The position numbers and the translations under genes are program-made. Below the pieces are notes generated by a model. The model saw nothing but the letters and a program-made list of their open reading frames with translations, was not told the DNA's origin and made no database searches. From Flavobacterium channae (GTDB taxonomy: Bacteria; Bacteroidota; Bacteroidia; Flavobacteriales; Flavobacteriaceae), in contig NZ_CP089096.1 of assembly GCF_021172165.1 (NCBI RefSeq), positions 2,356,001-2,420,000 on the forward strand: a stretch of 64,000 nucleotides of DNA, read 5' to 3'. Shown in pieces: positions 25,408-33,458 of the stretch; positions within the stretch are counted from its first letter, which is position 1, and each line of letters starts with the position of its first letter.

Positions 25408-25752
25408 TTAATCTTCACTAACAAAAATTTTATTCAGAATGGATTGTGTAATTGATAATAAGACACTAAACAAAAGGGCATCAACAAAGCTGTCTACACT
25501 GAATTCTATAATAAAATAATCGCAGATTAAAATTATTATAGCATTGATTACTAATAAAAATAAACCAAGTGTAAAAAAAGTAACAGGAATCGTAAGCAAA
25601 ACTAAAACAGGTTTTAAAAATGTATTTAAAAGTCCCAAAACAACCGCTACCAATAAAGCTCCGGTTAAATCAGTTACATGAACACCTGGCAAAAAATAAG
25701 ACAGTACAAAAACAACAATTGTACTAATAAGAAGTTTAATAATTAAATTCAT
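25408..25752 (-). CDS. YvlD-like / phage-holin-IV family membrane protein
   Basis: A 114-residue protein with four membrane segments (about 4-22, 30-50, 52-76, 88-108). The family signature GLLNTFLKPVLVLLTIPVTFFTLGLFLLVINAI is present. Despite the 'phage holin superfamily IV' label, chromosomal members are widespread and not prophage genes, and no phage gene is nearby. Role unknown. It is transcribed toward tig but is separated from it by the inverted repeat. Confidence 0.85.
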   Translation of the reverse strand: MNLIIKLLISTIVVFVLSYFLPGVHVTDLTGALLVAVVLGLLNTFLKPVLVLLTIPVTFFTLGLFLLVINAIIILICDYFIIEFSVDSFVDALLFSVLLSITQSILNKIFVSED

Positions 25753-25782
25753 TATGATTTTATTTAAAATTTAAAGTTACAA

Positions 25783-25814
25783 AAAAAGGCATCAATAATG
25801 ATGCCTCTTTTTTA
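25783..25814 (-). terminator. terminator after the SGNH lipoprotein gene
   Basis: The hairpin GGCATCA / TGATGCC with a four-base loop and a flanking A/T run on both sides. Confidence 0.8.
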
Positions 25815-25829
25815 ATTATTTTTAAACTC

Positions 25830-27392
25830 TTAATTTGATGGTACAATACTTATACCAGGGAAATTAGCTGGAGAATAAATTGGAATATTAGCATGATAAT
25901 GATTATTAATCACTTTGATAATCTCATTAGCAATTACAGCATAACCTCTTGGATTTGGATGCACACCGTCTAATGAAAACAACACAGAACTTGCGGTTGT
26001 AGGTGAGAAATAATTTGCAGTATAAATGGTACCGTCATCAATTCTCAACCCAGAAACCAATTGATTCATGATTAAATTCATATCTGCAACTGCCAAACCT
26101 TTTGAAGCAGCGATTGATCTGATAGCAGCATTGTAAGATGAAGTAGCATTTACAACTTTTACTTTTTCATTTGTTGTTAAAACCCATTTATTTGCTAATG
26201 GTAATGTTACACCATTAACATTAAAAGGAGCTGTTCCTGCAGGATTTTCTTGACCAATAATAGAACTCGATGGTAAAACAAATAAATCTTCCGCAGTAGC
26301 ATGTCTAGCTTGACCATAAATTGCTCCTAATGCAGCAGCATTAGCCATCAACAAAGAATTACCAGAACCAGCAGCATATGCTTGAATTGTTGCACTAATG
26401 TTTGTTAAATCTGTATCTTTAATTAATACTGGATTTTTTGAACCAGGTGTTGTATTTAAAGGAGAAATTCTACCTCCTGTAGCAACTGATAAAAATTGAT
26501 ATAATGCAATTGCAGTAGCATTAGTCGCCGTAGCTTCTGCTGGTAATGCATTATAAGGAACGGTTGTAAAATAAGGAATAGAAGTCACACTTGGGATTGT
26601 AGCAACAACTCCTTTAGCGCCATTAGAAGTCAACGTATTAATAATATTTGAATAAACCCCTGCAAAAAGATTTGAATTTGTAATATCATTAGATCCATAA
26701 GTAGCAGGATTCATATTTCCTGTAATATTATGATCAGTAGCAGGTGTAACACCGTCAGCTTTAGCACCACCGTTAGTTGCATATGATAATACATCATTTG
26801 CTCCAATCCAGTTAGTGAAGAAAGTAGGATTTTTAGTCATCGCATCTCCTAAAACAGTAGCTGATGGAGAAGTTGCATGTCTAACAAAATAAGGGTTAGA
26901 TTGACCAAGAGCAACGCCTGCTAAATTTCCATAACCAGGAGCAACTAAATGAAAGGATTTTGCACCTGGAACTCCCATATTATTATATGCAGTAGCTTGT
27001 AAATTTGAAACTTCAATAGATGGAGTTCCAGATAAATTTTCTGGACGACCTTGAGAAATGTCAATCACTAATCTTGTAGAACCAATTTGATTACCAAACA
27101 ACATTAATCCTCCTAAATTGCTAGCATCATCTTCATAAGAAGGTTGAGTGAATGCACCACCACCTACTAATGCAAATTTTTGAGCTAATAAATTTGGGAA
27201 AGAATAGGTTTGACCCACTCTTGAAACCGTACCATCCATATAACCAGCAGTTAATGAATTACCAATAGCCACATATGATGTAAAATCAGCATCACCTGAA
27301 GTATAATTTGCATCTACTTCGTTTTCAAATTCTGGTTCACAAGAAGCAAAACCAGCAGCTAAAATAGCTAAGTATATAAATTTATTTTTCAT
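25830..27392 (-). CDS. SGNH/GDSL-family lipoprotein
   Basis: A surface or outer-membrane lipoprotein (520 residues). The signal ends in the lipobox GFASC with Cys18. The SGNH hydrolase blocks are present: block I AIGNSLTAGYMDG with nucleophile S46, block III GANDVLSYA, and block V DGVHPNPRGY with D475 and H478. The large insert between blocks is Bacteroidota-specific. The substrate is unknown; esters of lipids or polysaccharide acetyl groups are possible. It follows the FadL-like porin gene after 17 bases, which suggests that a surface lipase/esterase is paired with a hydrophobic-compound importer. Confidence 0.85.
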   Translation of the reverse strand: MKNKFIYLAILAAGFASCEPEFENEVDANYTSGDADFTSYVAIGNSLTAGYMDGTVSRVGQTYSFPNLLAQKFALVGGGAFTQPSYEDDASNLGGLMLFGNQIGSTRLVIDISQGRPENLSGTPSIEVSNLQATAYNNMGVPGAKSFHLVAPGYGNLAGVALGQSNPYFVRHATSPSATVLGDAMTKNPTFFTNWIGANDVLSYATNGGAKADGVTPATDHNITGNMNPATYGSNDITNSNLFAGVYSNIINTLTSNGAKGVVATIPSVTSIPYFTTVPYNALPAEATATNATAIALYQFLSVATGGRISPLNTTPGSKNPVLIKDTDLTNISATIQAYAAGSGNSLLMANAAALGAIYGQARHATAEDLFVLPSSSIIGQENPAGTAPFNVNGVTLPLANKWVLTTNEKVKVVNATSSYNAAIRSIAASKGLAVADMNLIMNQLVSGLRIDDGTIYTANYFSPTTASSVLFSLDGVHPNPRGYAVIANEIIKVINNHYHANIPIYSPANFPGISIVPSN

Positions 27393-27409
27393 CTTTCAAA
27401 TATTAAAAA

Positions 27410-28648
27410 TTAAAACCCGTATGTTATACCAATTCCTGGAGAGAAAACAACAGATTTATATGTTCCTCCAAAGCTACTTCCATCACTAACATGGTCGTAA
27501 GAATTATCAACTTCATCAAAATGTAAGTAAAGGAAAGAAAGGTCAATACCTAATTTACTGTTTACTTGATAAGTTAAACCTCCTGTATATCCCATAGAGT
27601 CATTTCTAGGTGTTTCTGGTGCAAAATAACCATCTTGTACAGGGCTTTCATCAAAATACCATCCTGCTCTAAAAGTAAATTTATCATTTGCAACATACTG
27701 CATCCCCACTCTATAAGTACTTGCATTTTTGTAATTTCTAGGATTATGAGAATCTTGAAGTGTTGGTGTATTATTAGTAAAGTCAACATCTAAACTTTTG
27801 TAAGCACTCCACATTGCTCTATTATAATCAAATGCAACTAAGAATTTATCAGTAACCTTATATGACATACCTACTGTTAATTCTGCAGGTAATGGTAAAT
27901 CTGCATTAAATTTTGTAGTTGGTGCAGTACCGAATTCTGGATAATCTCCAAAAGTAACATCACCATCTCTAGCCTCCATGATTATTTCTGAACGATAGTT
28001 CATCCCAATACGTAATTTATTTGTAGGATTAAACATGAATCCTGCTGTATAACCCCAAGCGGTGATTCCTTTTGATTCAATAGTTAAATCTGTTCTTTCA
28101 CCACCAGAGTTCGTAGTTGATCTATCTACGTTTCTATTAAAATTAACAGATCCTGTAGCAAAAATTGGACCGCCACCTACACTAAAATGCTCTCCTATTC
28201 TTACAGAAAGAGAAGGTTGAACAAAAATAGCTTGCAAATCAATATTATTTACCAAGTGAGAACCTTGCCAATCTTGATCCCATTCAACAGCACTTCCGTA
28301 AGGTGTATAAACAGCTAAACCAGCCGTAAACCAGTTATTTAACTTGTAAGTTGCATAAACACTAAAAGGAGTTCCAAAATTTTTAGTATCAGCTTCCCAA
28401 CCATATTGAGAATTTTGAAATTTAGTGTTAGCAAACAGCCCATTTGCTCCAACAGATAAATTAAATTTCTTATCTAGGTAAGCCATACCTGCAGGATTAA
28501 AAAAAGCAACCTCTGCACTATTTACTACAGCAACACCTGTGTGCCCCATAGCTAATTGTTTTTGGCCTTGAATACTAACTCTGTATCCTCCTGCAAAAGC
28601 AGAAGAGCCAGCTAAAGCCAATAATGTTAAAGAAAGTAATTTTCTCAT
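27410..28648 (-). CDS. OmpP1/FadL/TodX family outer-membrane transporter
   Basis: A beta-barrel porin for hydrophobic compounds such as fatty acids. The signal peptide ends AGSSAFA (residue 19). The N-terminal hatch sequence GGYRVSIQGQKQLAMGHTGVAVVNSAEVAFFNPAGMAYL carries the FadL NPA signature. The rest shows regular barrel strands ending in SPGIGITYGF. The length of 412 residues fits the family. It is the first gene of an operon with the SGNH lipoprotein. Confidence 0.92.
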   Translation of the reverse strand: MRKLLSLTLLALAGSSAFAGGYRVSIQGQKQLAMGHTGVAVVNSAEVAFFNPAGMAYLDKKFNLSVGANGLFANTKFQNSQYGWEADTKNFGTPFSVYATYKLNNWFTAGLAVYTPYGSAVEWDQDWQGSHLVNNIDLQAIFVQPSLSVRIGEHFSVGGGPIFATGSVNFNRNVDRSTTNSGGERTDLTIESKGITAWGYTAGFMFNPTNKLRIGMNYRSEIIMEARDGDVTFGDYPEFGTAPTTKFNADLPLPAELTVGMSYKVTDKFLVAFDYNRAMWSAYKSLDVDFTNNTPTLQDSHNPRNYKNASTYRVGMQYVANDKFTFRAGWYFDESPVQDGYFAPETPRNDSMGYTGGLTYQVNSKLGIDLSFLYLHFDEVDNSYDHVSDGSSFGGTYKSVVFSPGIGITYGF

Positions 28649-28696
28649 AATGTAAAAATGTGTTAGTTTTTTCTTTGTTATAATAAATCAATACTT

Positions 28697-28726
28697 CAAA
28701 AGTATAACAAAATATGAATTTTACAA
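28697..28726 (-). promoter_or_regulatory. promoter of the FadL-SGNH operon
   Basis: On the minus strand TTG (28726-28724), a 19-base spacer and TACTTTTG (28704-28697) match the Bacteroidota consensus, with a leader of about 45 bases. Confidence 0.65.
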
Positions 28727-28769
28727 TTTTTTTAACTAAAAAATTATGCATGCATAATTTTTTGACGTT

Positions 28770-29534
28770 TTATTTAATAAAATCTATTACATAGTTAAAA
28801 AAATCGATTGGGTTTTCAGCATGCAACCAGTGTCCTGCATTTTTTATTGTTTCAATTTTGGATTTTGGAAAGTGGTGATAAATGGTTTCAAAATCACTAT
28901 CCAATATATAATCCGATTTATCTCCTCTTAAAAACAAGGCCTCTTTATAGAATATATTTTCAAAAGGCAATGCTGTTCCAATGGTCTCTATTTTTTCATT
29001 AAAAACTTTTAGATTGAAACGAAAAGCCAATTGTTCTGGAGCAGCCCAATATAAATTTTTTAATAAAAATTGTCTTGTTCCAAAGTCTTTTATGTAGCCC
29101 GAAACTATTTCTTCCACTTCTCCTCTACTCGGTTTTTTAGAAAAATCAACCGCATTCAAAGCTGCTAAAATGGTTTGGTGATGTGGTGCATAATATTTCG
29201 GACCAATATCAGCCACAATTAATTTAGAAACTAATTCAGGATATGTTGTTGCTAAAAGCATTGCAACTTTTCCACCCATAGAATGCCCTATAATACTGAT
29301 ATCTGCTAGTTTATGATAATCGCAATATTGCTTTACATCTTCTACCATGATATCATATGAAAAATCTTCTGAATGAAAACTTTTGCCGTGATTTCTTAAG
29401 TCTAAAGCGTGAACTTGAAAACCTTCATTTGCAAATTGAGTTCCTAAAGTTTTCCAATTGTCTGACATTCCTAAAAAACCGTGGATAATTACTAATGGCT
29501 TTCCTTCGCCTTCTATTCTTGAATGCAATAACAT
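28770..29534 (-). CDS. alpha/beta-fold hydrolase (YbfF-like)
   Basis: A cytoplasmic esterase-like enzyme of 254 residues. The oxyanion hole region is IIHGFLGMSDNW, the nucleophile elbow is GHSMGG with S85, and the catalytic histidine is H235 in NAGHWLHAENP. The closest recognisable group is the YbfF/acyl-CoA esterase-like hydrolases. The natural substrate cannot be told. Its start is one base from the pdxJ stop, so it is the second gene of the pdxJ operon. Confidence 0.88.
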   Translation of the reverse strand: MLLHSRIEGEGKPLVIIHGFLGMSDNWKTLGTQFANEGFQVHALDLRNHGKSFHSEDFSYDIMVEDVKQYCDYHKLADISIIGHSMGGKVAMLLATTYPELVSKLIVADIGPKYYAPHHQTILAALNAVDFSKKPSRGEVEEIVSGYIKDFGTRQFLLKNLYWAAPEQLAFRFNLKVFNEKIETIGTALPFENIFYKEALFLRGDKSDYILDSDFETIYHHFPKSKIETIKNAGHWLHAENPIDFFNYVIDFIK

Positions 29535-29535
29535 C

Positions 29536-30249
29536 TTATTTCAATTTTTGAAGATACATATTCACTACATTTTCCAATCCTAAATATAAAGATTCTGAAA
29601 TCAGAGCATGACCAATCGAAACTTCAAGCAATCCAGGAATATTGTCTTTGAAAAACTTGATATTATCCAAACTCAAATCATGCCCTGCATTAATTCCTAA
29701 TCCTAGTTCATTCGCTTTGATTGCGGCTTTTACGTAAGGCTCAATTCCGCTTTTATTTCCTAATCCATATTCGTGAGCAAAAGATTCGGTATACAATTCA
29801 ATTCTTTCTGTTCCTGTAGCTTTTGCTCCTTCAATCATTCGTTCATCGGCATCCACAAAAATAGATGTTCGGATTCCGTTTCTTTGAAATTCTTGAATAA
29901 CTTCTATTAAATACGATTGATGTTTTATAGTATCCCAACCCGCATTAGAAGTCAAAGCTCCAATAGCATCGGGAACCAAAGTCACTTGAGTAGGCTTACA
30001 TTCTAAAACCAAATCGATAAAATTATGTTGTGGATTTCCTTCAATATTATATTCGGTATACACAACCGATTTTAAATCGCGTGCATCTTGATAGCGAATA
30101 TGTCTTTCATCGGGTCTTGGATGAATGGTTATTCCTTGTGCTCCAAATTGCTGAATATCTTTTGCAACTTTCAATAAATCAGGAACATTTCCTCCTCTTG
30201 AATTTCGAAGTGTGGCAATTTTATTAATATTTACAGATAACTTTGTCAT
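29536..30249 (-). CDS. pdxJ: pyridoxine 5'-phosphate synthase
   Basis: A TIM-barrel enzyme that condenses 1-deoxy-xylulose 5-phosphate with 3-amino-2-oxopropyl phosphate in the DXP-dependent vitamin B6 pathway. Signature segments are visible: LSVNINKIATLRNSRG at the start, GAQGITIHPRPDERHI, EGNPQHNF, TLVPD, and INAGHDLSLDN near the end. The 237-residue length is normal. A -7 box TATTTTTG (30274-30267, minus strand) lies 18 bases upstream. The gene is divergent from the CBS-nadK operon. Confidence 0.96.
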   Translation of the reverse strand: MTKLSVNINKIATLRNSRGGNVPDLLKVAKDIQQFGAQGITIHPRPDERHIRYQDARDLKSVVYTEYNIEGNPQHNFIDLVLECKPTQVTLVPDAIGALTSNAGWDTIKHQSYLIEVIQEFQRNGIRTSIFVDADERMIEGAKATGTERIELYTESFAHEYGLGNKSGIEPYVKAAIKANELGLGINAGHDLSLDNIKFFKDNIPGLLEVSIGHALISESLYLGLENVVNMYLQKLK

Positions 30250-30342
30250 AATAATTTTAATTTATACAAAAATACAAAGTATAAGTTAGCTAGCATGTAG
30301 TATTTTTTGATTAATTTGCGATATATTTTCATCTTATCTACA

Positions 30343-31002
30343 ATGAATAATTTAACAAGCTACATCACTAACGAAATAAAACCATTAAAACACACGGATT
30401 CAATAGCGGAAGCACAGGATTTATTTTTAGACTTTCGATACAGTCATTTTCCAGTAACCGAAGATGGTGTATATATTGGCTGCGTGAGCAAAGAAAATGT
30501 AGAACTATTAAATAGTGATTCTATCATTAATGATAGTCGATTTCATTTTGAACGTTTTTTTGTTCGTACTACTACCATTTGGCTTGATGTATTGGAGATT
30601 TTTGCTAAAAACGAAAGCAACTTAATTCCCGTTTTAGATGACAAAAATACTTATTTAGGATATTATGAACTTGAAGATGTAATTCGCTTTTTTCATGAAA
30701 CGCCATTCTTAAAAGAAGAAGGTGGAATTATTGTAGTTAAAAAAGAATCGGATAAATTTTCTATGAGTCAGGTGTCCCAAATCATAGAAAGTAATAACGC
30801 CAAAATTTTAGGATCATTTATCTCAAATGTTGTGGGAAAAAAAGTAGAAATTACTATAAAAATCAGTCAAAGTGGCTTAAACGATATTATTCAAACTTTT
30901 AGACGTTATGAATATGAAATCATTTCGGAACATCAGGAAGATTCTTATTTAAATAGCTTAAAAGAACGTTCAGATTACTTAGACAAATATTTAAATATTT
31001 AA
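30343..31002 (+). CDS. CBS domain pair protein
   Basis: A 219-residue cytoplasmic protein with two CBS motifs in the first 130 residues (THSIAEAQDLFLDFRYSHFPV-like and TTTIWLDVLEIFAKNESNLIPVLDD). An ACT-like C-terminal half follows (KFSMSQVSQIIESNNAKILGSFIS). The arrangement suggests an adenine-nucleotide or amino-acid sensing regulator with unknown target. I chose the ATG at 30343 over the upstream TTG at 30307, because the TTG sits in the probable promoter (TTAATTTG) and homologous proteins usually start near MNNLTSYI. It lies 12 bases ahead of nadK. Confidence 0.75.
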   Translation: MNNLTSYITNEIKPLKHTDSIAEAQDLFLDFRYSHFPVTEDGVYIGCVSKENVELLNSDSIINDSRFHFERFFVRTTTIWLDVLEIFAKNESNLIPVLDDKNTYLGYYELEDVIRFFHETPFLKEEGGIIVVKKESDKFSMSQVSQIIESNNAKILGSFISNVVGKKVEITIKISQSGLNDIIQTFRRYEYEIISEHQEDSYLNSLKERSDYLDKYLNI

Positions 31003-31014
31003 AAATAGATCGTA

Positions 31015-31899
31015 ATGAAAATAGCATTATTTGGTCAATATTATCAAAATAGTACGGCCGAAACGGTACAAAAAGTAGTTTCATTTTTAGAGTCAAAAGA
31101 TATTGAAATTGCTTTTGAAGCACATTTTTTAGACATTTTAAAAGAAAAAAATATCGTTTCAAAAAATTATAAAACATACTCTTGCCACAAAACATTAAAT
31201 AATGATTTTAAAGCTTTAATTAGCATTGGCGGTGACGGTACAATACTAAAAGCCGCCACATTTGTTAGAGATAAAAATATTCCTATTATTGGAATTAACG
31301 CTGGAAGATTAGGTTTCTTAGCAACGATTCAGTTTGATAACATTGAACCACTTTTGCAAAAACTACTTGATAATGATTATGCTATTTCAAAAAGAACTTT
31401 ATTGAGTATTAAAACTACTCCAGAATACGACAATTTTAGCGAATTAGATTTTGCTCTAAACGAAGTTACCGTTGCCCGAAAAGACACCACTTCGATGATT
31501 ACTATTATAACCTATTTAAATGGCGAATATCTTACTTCATATTGGGCAGATGGTTTAATTATTTCAACACCTACAGGCTCAACAGGGTATTCTTTAAGTT
31601 GTGGAGGACCAGTTCTTACTCCAAATGTAGAAAGTTTGGTAATTACACCAATGGCACCACACAACCTAAATGCAAGACCTTTAGTTATTCCAGATGATAT
31701 GGAAATTGAACTTCGCATTTCAGGACGTGAAGAACAGTTTTTAATTTCGTTAGATTCGAGGATATCAGCAGTTTCTAAAGATACCGTTGTAAAAATTAAA
31801 AAATCTCCGTTTACCATTTCAATAATTGAGTTCAAAGAAGAATCTTTTTTAAACACTATCAGAAAAAAATTACTTTGGGGAGAAGATAAAAGAAATTAA
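31015..31899 (+). CDS. nadK: NAD kinase
   Basis: Phosphorylates NAD to NADP. The GGDGT motif is at residues 72-76 (ISIGGDGTILKAA), followed by GINAGRLGFLATI. The second signature is ADGLIISTPTGSTGYSLSCGGPVLTPN with the NAD-binding Gly/Thr residues. Length (294) is normal for the bacterial enzyme. It lies between the CBS protein and the PorG-like gene. The order CBS-nadK-porG-uppS-bamA-ompH is a recurrent layout in this phylum. Confidence 0.97.
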   Translation: MKIALFGQYYQNSTAETVQKVVSFLESKDIEIAFEAHFLDILKEKNIVSKNYKTYSCHKTLNNDFKALISIGGDGTILKAATFVRDKNIPIIGINAGRLGFLATIQFDNIEPLLQKLLDNDYAISKRTLLSIKTTPEYDNFSELDFALNEVTVARKDTTSMITIITYLNGEYLTSYWADGLIISTPTGSTGYSLSCGGPVLTPNVESLVITPMAPHNLNARPLVIPDDMEIELRISGREEQFLISLDSRISAVSKDTVVKIKKSPFTISIIEFKEESFLNTIRKKLLWGEDKRN

Positions 31900-31993
31900 C
31901 ATCTTTCTTATATCATTATTCATTTTTTAGCGTTTCTATTTATAATTAATAACAAAAAAATCTCATAAAATAGGGATAAGAAATCAATATTAT

Positions 31994-32001
31994 TATATTT
32001 G
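31994..32001 (+). promoter_or_regulatory. -7 box before the porG-uppS-bamA operon
   Basis: TATATTTG matches TAnnTTTG and sits 17 bases before the ATG at 32018. No -33 TTG is obvious. Confidence 0.45.
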
Positions 32002-32017
32002 CAAACTATTTAAAAAA

Positions 32018-32701
32018 ATGAAGTACCTATTATTTTACACATTACTGATTTTCTGCAACTTCAATGCTTATTCTCAAATCAACGAATTAGGTGTTTTTGT
32101 TGGGGGTGTTAACTATATAGGTGATGTAGGTCCAACAAGTTACATATCTCCAAATGAGCCTGCAATAGGAATACTATACAGATGGAATAGAAGTCCGAGG
32201 CATTCTTACAGATTTTCATATACCCAAGGAAGTTTAACTTCAAATGATAAAGACAGTGATGTTCCTAGTAGAAATTTAAGAGGGTTTTCATTTAAAAATA
32301 GTGTTAAAGAATTTTCAGCTGGTTTAGAATTTAACTTCCTGGACTTTGACTTACATGATTCAAAAACTAAAATATCTCCATATGTTTATAGCGGAATTAG
32401 CTATTTTATTTATGATGAAATATACATACTAAATAATAAAAGCAACGAAGATTATCAAAGCAGCACATTTGCTATCCCTATAATAGTAGGTTTAAAAGGA
32501 CGTTTCTTTGAAAATTTTATTATTGGAGCTGAGGTAGGATTACGATATTCTTTCACTGATAATTTAGATGGAAGTAATCCAAAAAATGATAATTTTGAAA
32601 CTTTACGCTTTGGAAATTTAAACAGTAACGATTGGTATGTGTTTACTGGATTAACACTAACTTACACATTTGGGCAAAACCCATGTTTTTGTTCTGAATA
32701 A
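32018..32701 (+). CDS. porG: PorG-like type IX secretion outer-membrane barrel (DUF6089)
   Basis: A 227-residue outer-membrane beta-barrel. The signal peptide ends NAYSQ (about residue 22). INELGVFVGGVNYIGDVGPTSYISPN and IGILYRWNRSPRHSYRFSYTQGSL are hallmarks of the DUF6089 family, and the C-terminal strand region is WYVFTGLTLTYTFGQNPCF. In P. gingivalis the PorG gene sits directly upstream of uppS and bamA, exactly as here. PorG anchors the PorK/PorN ring of the type IX secretion system. The assignment rests on family character plus synteny. Confidence 0.82.
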   Translation: MKYLLFYTLLIFCNFNAYSQINELGVFVGGVNYIGDVGPTSYISPNEPAIGILYRWNRSPRHSYRFSYTQGSLTSNDKDSDVPSRNLRGFSFKNSVKEFSAGLEFNFLDFDLHDSKTKISPYVYSGISYFIYDEIYILNNKSNEDYQSSTFAIPIIVGLKGRFFENFIIGAEVGLRYSFTDNLDGSNPKNDNFETLRFGNLNSNDWYVFTGLTLTYTFGQNPCFCSE

Positions 32702-32702
32702 T

Positions 32703-33458
32703 ATGGAATTATTACAAAAGATAAATACCGATTATTTACCCAACCATTTAGCTATTATAATGGATGGCAATGGAAGATGGGCAAAACAAAAAGGAATGTT
32801 ACGTGCTTTAGGGCATGAAAATGGAACCAAATCAGTAAGAACAACTGTAGAAGCATGTGCAAAACTAGGTATTAAAAACCTAACACTTTATGCTTTTTCA
32901 ACTGAAAACTGGAATCGACCAAAATTAGAAGTTGACACCCTAATGAAGTTATTAGTTTCTTCATTAAAAAAAGAAATTAAAACATTACAAAGCAATAATA
33001 TCAAATTAAATGCAATTGGAAATTTAACAAATTTACCCGATAGCGTGCAAAAAGAATTACTAGAAGTAATCAATAAAACAGCTGAAAACACAAGAATGAC
33101 GTTAACACTAGCGCTAAGCTATGGTTCACGAGAAGAGTTAATACAAGCTGTTAAAAAAATATCAAACAAAGTTAAAAATAATATAATTTCTGAAGAGGCT
33201 ATTGACGAATCAATTATTAATCAGCATCTTTACACACACAATTTGCCAGATGTAGATTTAGTAATTAGAACTAGCGGTGAACACAGAATAAGTAATTTCC
33301 TATTATGGCAAATTGCATATGCCGAATTTTATTTTACAGATGTCCTTTGGCCAGATTTTTCAGAGAACGATTTATATGAGTCAATTATTAGTTATCAAAA
33401 ACGTGAACGCAGATTTGGAAAAACCAGCGAACAAATTATACCCGAAAAAAATGTTTAA
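32703..33458 (+). CDS. uppS: undecaprenyl diphosphate synthase (isoprenyl transferase)
   Basis: A cis-prenyltransferase making the C55 carrier lipid for peptidoglycan and O-antigen synthesis. The substrate motif is AIIMDGNGRWAKQKG with catalytic D21, then LTLYAFSTENWNRP. The C-terminal signature is VDLVIRTSGEHRISNFLLWQIAYAEFYF. I start it at ATG 32703, one base after the PorG-like stop, rather than the in-frame TTG inside that gene. The 251 residues are normal. It overlaps the bamA start by eight bases. Confidence 0.95.
   Translation: MELLQKINTDYLPNHLAIIMDGNGRWAKQKGMLRALGHENGTKSVRTTVEACAKLGIKNLTLYAFSTENWNRPKLEVDTLMKLLVSSLKKEIKTLQSNNIKLNAIGNLTNLPDSVQKELLEVINKTAENTRMTLTLALSYGSREELIQAVKKISNKVKNNIISEEAIDESIINQHLYTHNLPDVDLVIRTSGEHRISNFLLWQIAYAEFYFTDVLWPDFSENDLYESIISYQKRERRFGKTSEQIIPEKNV

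Noticed and set aside
25408..25752. Holin-IV label as a sign of a prophage
   Set aside because: No other phage gene, attachment site or integrase is nearby. This family is common in bacterial chromosomes outside phages.
33313..33450. A longer N-terminus for BamA starting at 33313
   Set aside because: It would read through uppS in another frame and would place the clear signal peptide MFKKAIQLF inside the protein. The ATG at 33451 is better.
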